The notes under the pieces were generated by a model that did no database searches, was not told the origin of the DNA, and saw only the letters and a list, made by a program, of their open reading frames with translations. A stretch of DNA of 64,000 bases, taken from positions 1,178,001-1,242,000 of the forward strand of contig NZ_JAHQRJ010000001.1 in assembly GCF_019052805.1 (NCBI RefSeq), in the 5' to 3' direction. Shown here in pieces: positions 6,918-15,985 of this stretch. How positions within the stretch are numbered: position 1 is the first letter of the stretch; the number at the start of each line of letters is the position of its first letter. Source of the DNA: Noviherbaspirillum sp. L7-7A. Its GTDB lineage: Bacteria > Pseudomonadota > Gammaproteobacteria > Burkholderiales > Burkholderiaceae_D. A program made the translations under genes and the position numbers.

Positions 6918-9212
6918 CTACGACTCCTTTGCCTTTGCGATGTCGGACCTGGCCATGCCAAAGTGCCCAAGATCTGGCGGCGCCTTGATCGGCGCCAAGC
7001 CGGGATAGCGGTAGACATGGTCGCGTTCGCGCTTGGCTTCCGGATCCGGCGCCGCCGCCACCCGCGCAGTCACCGTGGCCAGCCGCTTGTCCACCCTGGC
7101 CAACGCCGGCGCCAGCTTGGGATGCTCGATCTCGGGGAAATAATCGCGGCGGATGTAGATGTACTGGATGATGGGGTGGATGGACACATCCCGGTCATTG
7201 ATGGGCTTGCCGTCCGGGCCGGTGAAAAGATCTTCATCCTTCTTGCCAAACAGCTCGTGATAGTGGGCCATGCTGTTGGGGAAGGTGGCCTTCTTGTCGA
7301 AGCCTATCGTATAGGTCGTGCCATTGGTGTCGGCATGCAGGCCCAGCGCGAACTGGTCCATGTTGCGCACCTGCAGCAGCAGCACGTCACGGATATGGCC
7401 ACCCTTTGCCATCATCGCGCCCCACATGCCGGTCTGGCGCATCAGCTGCAATACATGCCCCATGTAATAGCCCAGCCCGCCGCCCTGGCCGATCCAGGCA
7501 TTGCCATTTGCGCTGTCCTGCACGATGGGCTGGCCGAGGTTGCGCAGGCCCCGGAAATAGGGATCGTCGCTCTTTTGCACGACCTGGGGCACATAGATCT
7601 CCTTGTAGATCTGCTCCAGGTGCTGCGCGAAGCTGGCTTCCACGTCGGCCCGCGACAGGCCCAGCGGATGGGTGGAGGCCAGCTTCCAGGCCATCACGTA
7701 ATGCAGCCAGCGCCAGGCCTGGGAACGGACCATGTAATGCTCGCGGATGTTCTGGGTCGGCCCCTGGTCCATCATCATCTGCACCGCGGTGTCGAAGCGG
7801 CTGCCCACCGCATGCATCGGGCTGTTGAGCAGCAGCGCGATCCAGCCGGCATTGCAGTAGGAATGCAATGAATCGCGCGCCCAGCCATTGCCCCACATAT
7901 AGCCCTGGCCATCGTAGTTATGGTCCTGGCTGCCGTCGCGCTGGCTGCCATTGATGAAGATCGAGCGCGGCCCAACGGCGCCGCCGCCGTAGTAGTTGCC
8001 GTACAGTCCCCAGGGCTTGAACATGACTTCCTTGCTGGTCATCAGCTGCATGGTCTTGACGTCGCGCACCCAGTGGTTGCCGTGGTTGAAGTAAGCCATG
8101 GCCCAGCCGTCGAGCCAGTCGCGGTGCGGCACGTTTTCCTGCAGCCGCCTGCCGTTCGGGTTGGTGGCCCAGATAGCCACCACTGATGGAATCACGCAGC
8201 GGTCGAAGCGCGGGCCGCCGGGGCCGGTGTACCAGTTATGGGTGGAGAACGAGCCGGGTTCGTAGTCCCATCCTTCGAGGTAGGGGCCGCCGTAGGCCGA
8301 GCCGCCGTTGCGGTTGAACTCGTTGTTGGCGAGATAGGGGTCTGCCGGCATCGGCCCGTAACCGGTCCGCGGCCGCGGCCAGCGCGGCGCGCCGTAGATG
8401 TTGGCCAAGCCATTGATCGAGTGGCTGCCGTAGCCGCCGGTGATCATCGGCTCGCACGACAGCACCGACACATGGGCCTTGGCCTGCGACGGCCGCTGGC
8501 CGTCGGCGGTCAGGCCGGGGTAGTACTTCTTCAGCTTGGACGAACTGCGCGGCCGGGTGTTCTGCCAGGGGAGCATCATGAACAGCGTGACCTTCGGCCG
8601 CATCGGCTTGGTCTCGGAGCGCCACTGGTTCAGTTCGGGGTCATTGATGGGTTTGCCGTCCTGCATCTGGAAGGTATGCAGCACCTTGCCGTCGGCATTC
8701 TTCATCATGACCTTGAAGGGCTTGGGGAAGGTGCTCAGCTTCTTCGCATTGAAGGTATCGGAGGCGGGATAGCTGGTCCAGGTGCCGCGATGCGCGAAGC
8801 AGCCCAGCACCTGGTACAGCGGCGTCTTCCCGGACTCGGTGTTGCTGCTGTCGGCGGCCAGCATGGTGAAGCCGATCTCGACATCGCCCAGCATGGCCGA
8901 GCGGCTGCACTGGTAGACGGCGATATCGCCATTTTCCGCGGCCATCTCGGTATCCTCGTAGACGAAGTTGTCGATCCGGCGGTCGAGCACCATGTCGCCG
9001 ACCATCACCGGCTCTTTCTTGTTGCTCCAGTCCCAGACCTCGAAGCGATGCGGCGCGTCGGGGGTGAGGTCGGGTGCTTCCGGGCCGGTGCCGGAATGGG
9101 GGACGGATTTCTTTTTCCCGGCGGCTTCCGGGTCCTTGGCGGCGGCCACGCCGCGGATGGCGGTGACGCCGGTCAGGGCGGCGGTGGTGATCAGAAATTG
9201 CCTGCGGTGCAA
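6918..9212 (-). CDS. Large Tat-exported protein of unknown function
   Basis: 764 residues. The N-terminus HRRQFLITTAALTG is a twin-arginine (Tat) signal, so the protein is probably folded, perhaps with a cofactor, before export. The mature part is rich in Trp, Tyr, Asn and Gly, for instance WDWSNKKEPV, GWDYEPGSFSTHNWYTG, WLDGWAMAYFNHGNHW and WARDSLHSYCNAGWIALLL; the C-terminal third is more helical and charged. No catalytic signature I know is visible; the aromatic texture would suit a carbohydrate- or polymer-acting enzyme, but that is a guess. The start is TTG at 9212, chosen because AAGGA stands six bases before it and the Tat motif follows at once; the longer open frame upstream runs through repeat DNA. 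It stands alone on its strand between repeat elements. Confidence 0.75.
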   Translation of the reverse strand: MHRRQFLITTAALTGVTAIRGVAAAKDPEAAGKKKSVPHSGTGPEAPDLTPDAPHRFEVWDWSNKKEPVMVGDMVLDRRIDNFVYEDTEMAAENGDIAVYQCSRSAMLGDVEIGFTMLAADSSNTESGKTPLYQVLGCFAHRGTWTSYPASDTFNAKKLSTFPKPFKVMMKNADGKVLHTFQMQDGKPINDPELNQWRSETKPMRPKVTLFMMLPWQNTRPRSSSKLKKYYPGLTADGQRPSQAKAHVSVLSCEPMITGGYGSHSINGLANIYGAPRWPRPRTGYGPMPADPYLANNEFNRNGGSAYGGPYLEGWDYEPGSFSTHNWYTGPGGPRFDRCVIPSVVAIWATNPNGRRLQENVPHRDWLDGWAMAYFNHGNHWVRDVKTMQLMTSKEVMFKPWGLYGNYYGGGAVGPRSIFINGSQRDGSQDHNYDGQGYMWGNGWARDSLHSYCNAGWIALLLNSPMHAVGSRFDTAVQMMMDQGPTQNIREHYMVRSQAWRWLHYVMAWKLASTHPLGLSRADVEASFAQHLEQIYKEIYVPQVVQKSDDPYFRGLRNLGQPIVQDSANGNAWIGQGGGLGYYMGHVLQLMRQTGMWGAMMAKGGHIRDVLLLQVRNMDQFALGLHADTNGTTYTIGFDKKATFPNSMAHYHELFGKKDEDLFTGPDGKPINDRDVSIHPIIQYIYIRRDYFPEIEHPKLAPALARVDKRLATVTARVAAAPDPEAKRERDHVYRYPGLAPIKAPPDLGHFGMARSDIAKAKES

Positions 9213-9345
9213 GGTGGTTCCTTTTTCGTTGGTCGGGGGAGCGGTGGCTCCTTCAGGGAATGCTGTTGGGCGGTATTGCTGGTCGCTGCAGCGCTGTGAA
9301 TGGCAACGATTGGGAAAGAACGGAGCCACTCGTGCCTTGAGGTGC

Positions 9346-9404
<59 letters not shown>

Positions 9405-9416
9405 GCTTTTGCCTTT

Positions 9417-9682
9417 GCAGTGAAGTCCCGTTGAGCGCGCCGTGGCAGCGGTGCCCGGAGCGGGAAAAGGTGCGGCGTCTGTCTGAGCGCAACGCAGTGG
9501 AGCGAGTTTAGCCGCGCCCCGCTCCGGGTACCGCTGACACGGGAACCCCGCGCAGCGGGGCGCGATCACCGGGTCGCCTTTTTTTGGTTGCTTTTTTTGG
9601 CGAAGCAAAAAAAGTGACCCGGCCGCCGGGACGGATTCCCGGCTTGTCTCCACGGCAGTGCATCCGCATTGCGTCACCCGGC
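9417..9682. repeat. Left arm of a 628-bp long inverted repeat
   Basis: Read on the minus strand, this 266-bp arm matches 9779-10044 from end to end with scattered substitutions. Nearly perfect blocks are at 9417-9441 (GCAGTGAAGTCCC...), 9478-9510, 9540-9580 (around CCCCGCGCAGCGGGGC) and 9598-9607. The two arms are equal in length. No transposase is present. Confidence 0.8.
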
Positions 9683-9778
9683 AAGGCACGGGCAGCACTG
9701 TCGTTGTTGACGTTCGACGTGTTCGTTGAAAAAGACTTAACGTCAAAGGCAACTGCTGCTTCGCAGTGACGCCTTTAC
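9683..9778. other. 96-bp centre of the long inverted repeat
   Basis: Separates the two arms. It contains GTTGACGTTCGACGT and AAAGACTTAACGTC but no clear promoter or gene. A fold of the two arms would place this segment in the loop. Confidence 0.5.
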
Positions 9779-10044
9779 GCCGGGTGAAACAACGCCACTG
9801 CACTGTCGTCATGACCAGGCCGGGTGTTCGCCCCGGCAGGCGACCTACTTCTTTTGCTTCGCCAAAAGAAGTAGGCAAGAAAAGGCGACCCGGTGATCGC
9901 GCCCCGCTGCGCGGGGTCCCCGTGCCGTCGATGCCTGAAGCGGGGCGCGGCTAAACTCGCTACGCTGCGCTGCGCTCAGACAGACGCCGCACCTTATCCG
10001 CTTCAGCCATCGCCGTCACGGCGCGCTCAACGGGACTTCACTGC
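9779..10044. repeat. Right arm of the 628-bp long inverted repeat
   Basis: Inverse complement of 9417-9682, starting GCCGGGTGA and ending GGGACTTCACTGC. It includes the self-complementary CTTCTTTTGC...GCCAAAAGAAG and CCCCGCTGCGCGGGG blocks, so each arm can also fold on itself. Confidence 0.8.
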
Positions 10045-10052
10045 CACTTCAA

Positions 10053-10079
10053 AAGCAACTTCAACTTCAACTTCAACTG
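10053..10079. repeat. Hexanucleotide tract CAACTT, right of the long inverted repeat
   Basis: Tandem AACTTC units just outside the right arm, mirroring the TTGCAG/TTGCCG tract on the left side. Confidence 0.7.
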
Positions 10080-10127
10080 TCGCTGCGCGTACTTCAACTG
10101 CAACCACAACGTTTGCCGCTTTCGTCG

Positions 10128-10154
10128 GGTGCAATACCCGAAGGGCATTGCACC
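10128..10154. repeat. Palindromic repeat type A, inner right copy
   Basis: GGTGCAAT (10128-10135) and ATTGCACC (10147-10154) around CCC/GGG. It is the counterpart of 6814-6840. Confidence 0.75.
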
Positions 10155-10207
10155 GCCGTTCGCAAACCCCGATTGCCATACCGGCCGCCTTGTCTGATCG
10201 ACCCATC

Positions 10208-10239
10208 GTGCAACGCCCCTGCGGGGTATTCCACCCTAC
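10208..10239. repeat. Palindromic repeat, hybrid A/B, outer right copy
   Basis: The left half resembles type A (GTGCAA) and the right half type B (TATTCCAC). Bases 10223-10239 are the exact inverse complement of 6731-6747, so the outer repeats bracket the 3.5-kb block as 17-bp inverted termini. Confidence 0.7.
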
Positions 10240-10508
10240 GATGCATCCCTTTATCCGTTTGAAGCATCACTGTCTTGAGCGCCAACGCAACTTGAATCAC
10301 TACGGCAACCTCAACAGCACAAACAAGCTCAACTGCAGACCTGATTACCACCACCACGCCCTCGAGCATAAAACAAGCACGCCCGAAAGGCCCCGGACAG
10401 GCAGCCAAGATTTGTCATCCCGCAAAAACGGGCGCCGCAAGCACACGCAACGCAGGCTACAAAGCGCCGGTGAGCCCCTCGCCGCCCGGCCCGCAAGACC
10501 ACGCGAGC

Positions 10509-10943
10509 TCAACCCCCGCCGATGCCTTCCGTAATGATCCCGGTGCCACGGCAATTGGGGCAGGCGCCGCCGCTGGCGTTCTTGCCGGAGCCGGCGCATA
10601 CCGGACAGACATCGTCGCCACTGCCCACGGTCCCGGGCGCGGCCTCGTCGCCTGGGCTCAGGCCCTCGCCGGCGCCAACCTGCTGCGGTGACGGCGCCCC
10701 GGCATGGCCGCCATGGCTGCCGCCACCGCTGGCACTGCCACCGCTACCGCCGGCTGGATTGCCACCACCGCCGCTATCGCCGCCCATCGCAGCAACCGAA
10801 CCTGCCTGCGGCATATCCTTCACATCCTCGGGCTGGATGCCGCTGGGCAGGCCGATGTCATCCACGCCCACCAGTTCCGTGGTGCGCGCGCCGTGCGGGC
10901 CGGCTGCGTCCTCCAGCCGTTTCTGTTCTCCATCGGAAGCCAT
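10509..10943 (-). CDS. Small Gly-rich protein with a C-terminal CxxCxGxG zinc-ribbon-like pair
   Basis: 144 residues. The N-terminal 50 residues are polar with DDIGLPSGIQPEDVKDMP; a long Gly/Ser/Ala linker (about 52-108) follows; the end carries CPVCAGSG and CPNCRGTG, two CxxCxGxG repeats as in the DnaJ cysteine-rich domain, which would bind one zinc. There is no J domain, so it is not DnaJ. The start ATG at 10943 has AGGAG at good spacing. It lies 13 bases after the hemerythrin gene on the same strand and is probably co-transcribed. Function unknown; a zinc-binding or redox-sensing partner is possible. Confidence 0.7.
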   Translation of the reverse strand: MASDGEQKRLEDAAGPHGARTTELVGVDDIGLPSGIQPEDVKDMPQAGSVAAMGGDSGGGGNPAGGSGGSASGGGSHGGHAGAPSPQQVGAGEGLSPGDEAAPGTVGSGDDVCPVCAGSGKNASGGACPNCRGTGIITEGIGGG

Positions 10944-10956
10944 GCTGTTCTCCTCT

Positions 10957-11559
10957 TCAGGCGTCGTGGCGGGTATGGTTGCCGTTGCGCTTCATCAGGT
11001 AGGTGCCTGCCATCAGCGCGCCGGCGGCCAGCATCATGGTGCTCTTGGGCATGCCGCGCAGCATGTTGGTGGCGATTTCGCCGCCGCGCGGGGCAGCCAG
11101 CTCGACCCGGCGCTTCAGCATCTGCGCGCCCAGGTCGCCCAGCCGGTCGCCCATGAGCCGCTCGGCTTCCGGCAGCAGGATGGTTTCCTCGTCGGCCACG
11201 TGGTGCATCACGTCGCGCATCAGCTCGAACAGGGTGTCGTCGTAGCCGGCTTCGGTGGGGCGCATGCCGCGCAGCTTGGCGATCAGGCGCTTCATTTCAT
11301 TGTGCTCGGGCACGGCCTTCTGAATGGCCGGATTGCTGCTGTCCATGGCGCGCAGCGCCGGATAGAAGATTTCCTCTTCCAGCTGTGCGTGGATTTCCAG
11401 CGCCAGGCAGATGGTGTTGACCAGGCCCTGCTTGGTGCGCGGGCTGGCGTCGATCTCGTACTGGTGAAAGGTCGCCATGGTGTGGGTATGGTCCATGCGG
11501 ATCATGTTGGTGGCGGTTGGCGACAGCTTGCCGGCGATGGATGGCATGTTCATGTTCAC
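10957..11559 (-). CDS. Hemerythrin HHE-domain protein with C-terminal membrane segment
   Basis: About 200 residues. The HHE cation-binding domain (about 15-150) shows the expected His/Glu ligands: HTHTMATFHQYE, LALEIHAQLEEEIFYP, EHNEMKRLI and MHHVADEETILLP. Near the C-terminus STMMLAAGALMAGTYLM is a likely membrane anchor or hydrophobic helix before a basic tail. Such proteins bind a di-iron centre and serve in oxygen, NO or iron sensing. The start is taken as GTG at 11559 (GAGGA eight bases upstream); an ATG at 11553 is an alternative giving two residues less. Probably in an operon with the zinc-ribbon mini-protein. Confidence 0.82.
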   Translation of the reverse strand: MNMNMPSIAGKLSPTATNMIRMDHTHTMATFHQYEIDASPRTKQGLVNTICLALEIHAQLEEEIFYPALRAMDSSNPAIQKAVPEHNEMKRLIAKLRGMRPTEAGYDDTLFELMRDVMHHVADEETILLPEAERLMGDRLGDLGAQMLKRRVELAAPRGGEIATNMLRGMPKSTMMLAAGALMAGTYLMKRNGNHTRHDA

Positions 11560-11644
11560 GGTGACAGTCCTCACGAAAGTTGGGGTGTGGTGCTTCGTGA
11601 ATTTCTGACAAGTCGCAGCCGGCTTATATCCGGCTGAGGTCCCG

Positions 11645-14600
11645 CTATTTGACCGTCGTTTGCGCCTCGACAACCGAAGGCGCTTTGTGCGGCGCCGGCT
11701 TCACGAAGCGGCGCCGCAGCCATTGCTGCACATCGTCGACATAGGTAAACACCGCCGGCACCACCAGGAGGCTCAGCAGGGTGGAGGTGATCAGTCCGCC
11801 GATCACGGCGATGGCCATCGGCGAGCGGAAGCTGGGGTCGGCGCCCCAGCCCAGCGCCAGCGGCAGCATGCCGGCGCCCATGGCGATGGTGGTCATGATG
11901 ATGGGGCGGCTGCGCTTGTGACAGGCGTCCACCAGCGCGGCGAAGCGCGACATGCCGGCCTGGCGCGCCAGGATCGCATAGTCCACCAGCAGGATGGAAT
12001 TCTTGGTGACGATGCCCATGAGCATGATCAGGCCGATCATGGACGGCATCGACAGCGCGCGCCCGGTCAGCAGCAGGGCGACGAAGGCGCCGCCGATGGA
12101 TAGCGGCAACGCTGCCAGGATGGTCAGCGGCTGCATGAAGTCCTTGAACAGCAGCACCAGCACGCCATAGATGCACAGCACGCCTATCGTCATCGCCAGG
12201 CCGAAGCTGGCAAATAACGTCTGCATTTCCTGGGCGTCGCCCAGCTCGGCGATGCGCACCGACGGCGGCAGATTACGCATCGAGGGCAGGTTGCGCGCCT
12301 CCTGGTTCAGCTCGCCCAGCGCGCGGCTGCCCAGTTCCACGTCCAGCGTGACATTGCGGCTGCGGTTCAGGCGGTCGATCTGGGCCGGGCCGCTGGCGAT
12401 CTCGATGCTAGCGACGTTGCCCAGCATGACCGGGCCGTTGCGGCCCGGCACGGTGAGGCGGGCCAGCGCATCGAGGTCGGCCCGCACCGCGTCGGGCAGC
12501 TTGACCCGCACCGGCACCTGGCGCTCGCTGAAGTTGAGCTTGGTCAGATTCACGTCATAGTCGCCGGCGGTGGCGACCCGCACCGTCTCGCCGATGGCGG
12601 CGGCGGTCACGCCCAGTTCGGCGGCGCGGGCGAAGTCGGGGCGGACGATGATTTCCGGGCGCACCAGCGAAGCGCTGGAATTGACGTTGCCTATGCCCGA
12701 CAGGCCGCGCAGCTCCCGCACCACCTGCTGGGCCGAGGCCGCCAGCGCCACCGGGTCTTCGCTGCGCAGCACCAGCTGCATCTTCACGCCGATGTCGGCC
12801 GGGCCGACGGTGAAGCGCGCGCCCGGGATGGCGGCAAGCCGGCTGCGCAGGCCGCTCTCGATATCGGCCATCGATGCCTTGCGGTCGCGCCGGTGGGTAG
12901 TGGTCAGCGTCAGCACCGCCCGCCGTGCCTCGGCCGCCGCGCCGGGCGCGAAGGCGTCGCCGCTGGAGCCGCCGCCAATGGACGAGAACACGCCGGTGAC
13001 ATTCCTGTCCTCGACAGCCGCGAGGCGGGCCCGCTCGGCCACGGCGCGCGTCTGCGCCAGCGTGGCGCCGGGCGCAAGCTCGATGTTGATCTGGGTCTGG
13101 CCGCGGTCGGACGAGGGCACGAAGCCCGTGGGCAGCAGGGGCACCAGCGCGACCGAGCCGGCGAAGAAGAGGCCCGAGCCGATCGCCGTGGCCAGGCGAT
13201 GGCGCAAACACCATTGCATGGTGGCCATGTAGCGGCGCATCAGCCAGCCATCCTCGCGCTGGTGGCGCTTGCGCGGCTTGAGCAGGTAGGCCGCCATCAT
13301 GGGCGTCAGGAGCCGGGCCACCACCAGCGAGGCCAGGATGGCCAGCACCGCGGTCCAGCCGAACTGCTTGAAGAACAGGCCGGGCACGCCGGCCATGAAG
13401 GCGGTGGGCAGGAATACCGCCACCAGCGCGAAGGTGGTGGCGATCACGGCCATGCCGATCTCGTCGGCCGCTTCCAGCGCCGCCTGCATCGGCGACTTGC
13501 CCATGTCCAGGTGGCGCTCGATGTTCTCGATCTCGACGATGGCGTCGTCCACCAGCACGCCCACCACCAGCGCCAGCGACAGCAGGGTCACCATGTTCAG
13601 GGTGTAACCGAACCAGGCCAGGCCGAGAAATGTGGGAATGACCGACAGCGGCAGCGCGGCCGCCGCCACCAGGGTGGCGCGCCAGTCGCGCAGGAACCAC
13701 CAGACCACCAGCACCGCCAGCAGCGCGCCTTCATACAGCAGCTCCATCGAGCCCTGGAAGTTTTCCTGCACCGGCGCGGCATTGTCGATGACCTGGGTCA
13801 GCGCCACGTTGGGGTTGGCCGCCTGCAGCTCGGCCACCGCGGCGCGCGCGCCCTCGGCCACCCGCACTTCGCTGGCGCCGCGGGTGCGGAAGATCTCGAA
13901 GCCCACCACCGGCGCGCCGTCGCGCGTGGCCACGGCGCGCGGCTCGCTGACGGTGTCGGTGACGGTGGCAACCTGGTCCAGCCGGATATGGCGGCCGTCG
14001 AGCAGGGGCACGTCCAGCCGCGCCAGCTCGGCCGCGCTCTGCACCGTGGCGATGGTGCGCACCGACTGCTCGGCGCCGCCGACATCGCCGCGCCCGCCGG
14101 GCGCTTCCTGCTGCACCTGGCGCAGCCGGCGCGACACGTCCAGCGCGGAAGCATTGAGCGCGGCCATCTTCAGCCCGTCCAGCTCCACCCGCACTTCGCG
14201 GCTGACGCCGCCCATGCGCTTGACCGCGCCCACGCCCGGCACCGCCAGGAGGCGCTTGGCGACCTTGTTGTCGACGAACCAGCTCAGCTCCTGGTCATCC
14301 AGGCGCCGGGCGCCGCCAGCATCCAGCGCGGAGGCGGCGGTGAAGGTCAGCACCACCCGGCCGGCGGTGGATGCCTTGGTCACGGACGGGTCGCGCAGGT
14401 CGGCCGGCATGTCGGCCCGTACCCGGGCCACCGCGTCACGGACATCGTTGACCGCCTCGGCCAGCGGCTTTTCCAGGATGAATTCGACAGTGACGGTGGC
14501 TTCGCCATCCAGCACCCGGGTATAGATGTTCTTCACGCCCTGCAGCGTGGCGACGCTGTCCTCGATCTTGCGCGCCACTTCGGTTTCCAGCTGCGCCGGC

Positions 14601-14764
14601 GCCGCGCCGGGCAGGTTGGCCACCACCGTTACCACCGGCAGCTCGATGTCGGGGAAGTCCTGCACGGCGGTGGCGCGATAGGACAGCAGGCCGGCCAGCG
14701 TCAGCAGCACGAACAGCATGATGGCCGGGATCGGGTTGCGGATCGAAAGGGCGGAAAAATTCAC
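11645..14764 (-). CDS. RND-family efflux pump inner-membrane transporter (HAE1/AcrB type)
   Basis: 1039 residues, normal length for AcrB/MexB-type pumps that export drugs or other hydrophobic compounds by proton antiport. The first membrane helix (10-30) is followed by the periplasmic porter loop; the second block of helices begins about residue 335 and includes the proton-relay Asp pair in LVVGVLVDDAIVEIENIERH. A second large periplasmic loop runs about 555-860, then the last helices with GIVTKNSILLVDYA. It starts at GTG 14764 with AGAGG eight bases upstream, 96 bases after the adaptor gene. With the adaptor and the outer-membrane factor it makes a complete tripartite pump. The substrate cannot be read from the sequence. 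Confidence 0.95.
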   Translation of the reverse strand: MNFSALSIRNPIPAIMLFVLLTLAGLLSYRATAVQDFPDIELPVVTVVANLPGAAPAQLETEVARKIEDSVATLQGVKNIYTRVLDGEATVTVEFILEKPLAEAVNDVRDAVARVRADMPADLRDPSVTKASTAGRVVLTFTAASALDAGGARRLDDQELSWFVDNKVAKRLLAVPGVGAVKRMGGVSREVRVELDGLKMAALNASALDVSRRLRQVQQEAPGGRGDVGGAEQSVRTIATVQSAAELARLDVPLLDGRHIRLDQVATVTDTVSEPRAVATRDGAPVVGFEIFRTRGASEVRVAEGARAAVAELQAANPNVALTQVIDNAAPVQENFQGSMELLYEGALLAVLVVWWFLRDWRATLVAAAALPLSVIPTFLGLAWFGYTLNMVTLLSLALVVGVLVDDAIVEIENIERHLDMGKSPMQAALEAADEIGMAVIATTFALVAVFLPTAFMAGVPGLFFKQFGWTAVLAILASLVVARLLTPMMAAYLLKPRKRHQREDGWLMRRYMATMQWCLRHRLATAIGSGLFFAGSVALVPLLPTGFVPSSDRGQTQINIELAPGATLAQTRAVAERARLAAVEDRNVTGVFSSIGGGSSGDAFAPGAAAEARRAVLTLTTTHRRDRKASMADIESGLRSRLAAIPGARFTVGPADIGVKMQLVLRSEDPVALAASAQQVVRELRGLSGIGNVNSSASLVRPEIIVRPDFARAAELGVTAAAIGETVRVATAGDYDVNLTKLNFSERQVPVRVKLPDAVRADLDALARLTVPGRNGPVMLGNVASIEIASGPAQIDRLNRSRNVTLDVELGSRALGELNQEARNLPSMRNLPPSVRIAELGDAQEMQTLFASFGLAMTIGVLCIYGVLVLLFKDFMQPLTILAALPLSIGGAFVALLLTGRALSMPSMIGLIMLMGIVTKNSILLVDYAILARQAGMSRFAALVDACHKRSRPIIMTTIAMGAGMLPLALGWGADPSFRSPMAIAVIGGLITSTLLSLLVVPAVFTYVDDVQQWLRRRFVKPAPHKAPSVVEAQTTVK

Positions 14765-14860
14765 GGCTGGGCCTCTGGGTTGGCGGCGTGGTGCATGGTG
14801 GATGCAGGCGCTGGCGGCGGGTTGCGGTATTCAGTCAGGGCAACCGTGCCGGCCACCGGA

Positions 14861-15985
14861 TCATTGCCCGGCTGCCGGGCCGTCGGCACGCCGCACCAGG
14901 TCGCCGTCGTTCAGGAAGCCGGCGCCATCCAGCGCCAGCAAGGTGTCGGGCGCGATGCCCTCGACGACTTCCACCCGCTCGCCCTGGCGGCGGCCGGTGC
15001 GCACCTTGACCTGGCTGACGCGGTTGTCGGCGTTGAGCCGGAACACATGGGAGAAACCGTCGCGCACCACCACCGCCTGCTGCGGCACGGTCAGGCCGGG
15101 CGCGCTGCCCAGATCGAACTCGCCGCGCGCATACATGCCGGCGCGCAGCGGCAGCGTGCCATTGTCCGGCGGCAGCAGGTCGACATAGACCAGCGCGGTG
15201 CGGTTCTGCAGGTCCACGGTGGGCGCCACCATGCGCACCCGGCCCCGCACGTCGGCGCCACCCGGCGCGGCCAGCACGGCCGTCGCGCCGGGCTGGATGT
15301 TGCCCAGCTCCGAGGCGGTCACTTCGGCACGCCATTCCAGCCGGCCCTGGCGGATCATGCGAAACAGCTCGGCGCCGGCCGGCACCACCGCGCCCACGGT
15401 GGCACTGCGGGCCGAGATCACGCCGTCGTCGGGCGCCAGCACCCGGGTGTGGCGCAGCCGCAGGCGTTGCGCGGTTACGCCAGCGCGCGCCGCTTCCACC
15501 CGTGCCTGGGCGGTCTGGGCGCCGGTGGCGAACTGGTTGATCTGCTGGGCCGACAGCGCGCCGCTGTCTTTCAGGGTGCGGGCGCGCTGGGCATTGTTGG
15601 CGGCGTCGGCAGCCGCGGCCTCGGCTTCCATCAGCGCCGCGGTCGCCTGCGCCATGTCGGCCTGGACCGCGTCGGCGGCGAACACGGCCAGCACGTCGCC
15701 CGCCTTCACCCTGTCGCCGACATTGACGCGCACATCGGTCAGGCGCAGGCCGCCTGCCTCGCTGCCCACCACCGCTTCCTGCCAGGCGGCGACATTGCCG
15801 TTGGCAACCAGGCGGCGCGGCAGGTCCTGCGTCTGGGGCCGCACCGTGGTCACCGTCAGCGCCGGTTTGGGTGCGGCGGCTTCCTGCGGCGCATGGCGGA
15901 GGCGGCTGGCCAGCAGCCAGGCGCCGGCGCCCAGCAGCGCCAGCAGCAACAGGATCAACACGGGTCTGGCGATGTTCTTTTTCAT
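14861..15985 (-). CDS. RND efflux periplasmic adaptor (HlyD/MexA family)
   Basis: 374 residues. One N-terminal membrane anchor (about 9-25: VLILLLLALLGAGAWLLA) and then barrel-sandwich, alpha-hairpin (about 115-180, Ala-rich) and beta-barrel parts typical of membrane fusion proteins: VGSEAGGLRLTDVRVNVGDRVKAGDVLAVF is the lipoyl-like half. No lipobox cysteine is seen, so it is anchored by the N-terminal helix. The ATG at 15985 overlaps the stop of the outer-membrane factor by four bases (ATGA), showing translational coupling. It links the pump at 11645-14764 to the channel at 15982-17412. Confidence 0.93.
   Translation of the reverse strand: MKKNIARPVLILLLLALLGAGAWLLASRLRHAPQEAAAPKPALTVTTVRPQTQDLPRRLVANGNVAAWQEAVVGSEAGGLRLTDVRVNVGDRVKAGDVLAVFAADAVQADMAQATAALMEAEAAAADAANNAQRARTLKDSGALSAQQINQFATGAQTAQARVEAARAGVTAQRLRLRHTRVLAPDDGVISARSATVGAVVPAGAELFRMIRQGRLEWRAEVTASELGNIQPGATAVLAAPGGADVRGRVRMVAPTVDLQNRTALVYVDLLPPDNGTLPLRAGMYARGEFDLGSAPGLTVPQQAVVVRDGFSHVFRLNADNRVSQVKVRTGRRQGERVEVVEGIAPDTLLALDGAGFLNDGDLVRRADGPAAGQ

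Noticed and set aside
9893-10534. Plus-strand frame of 213 codons in the repeat block
   Set aside because: It translates the repeat arm and the six-base tract (SKATSTSTST), with no ribosome binding site or conserved domain.
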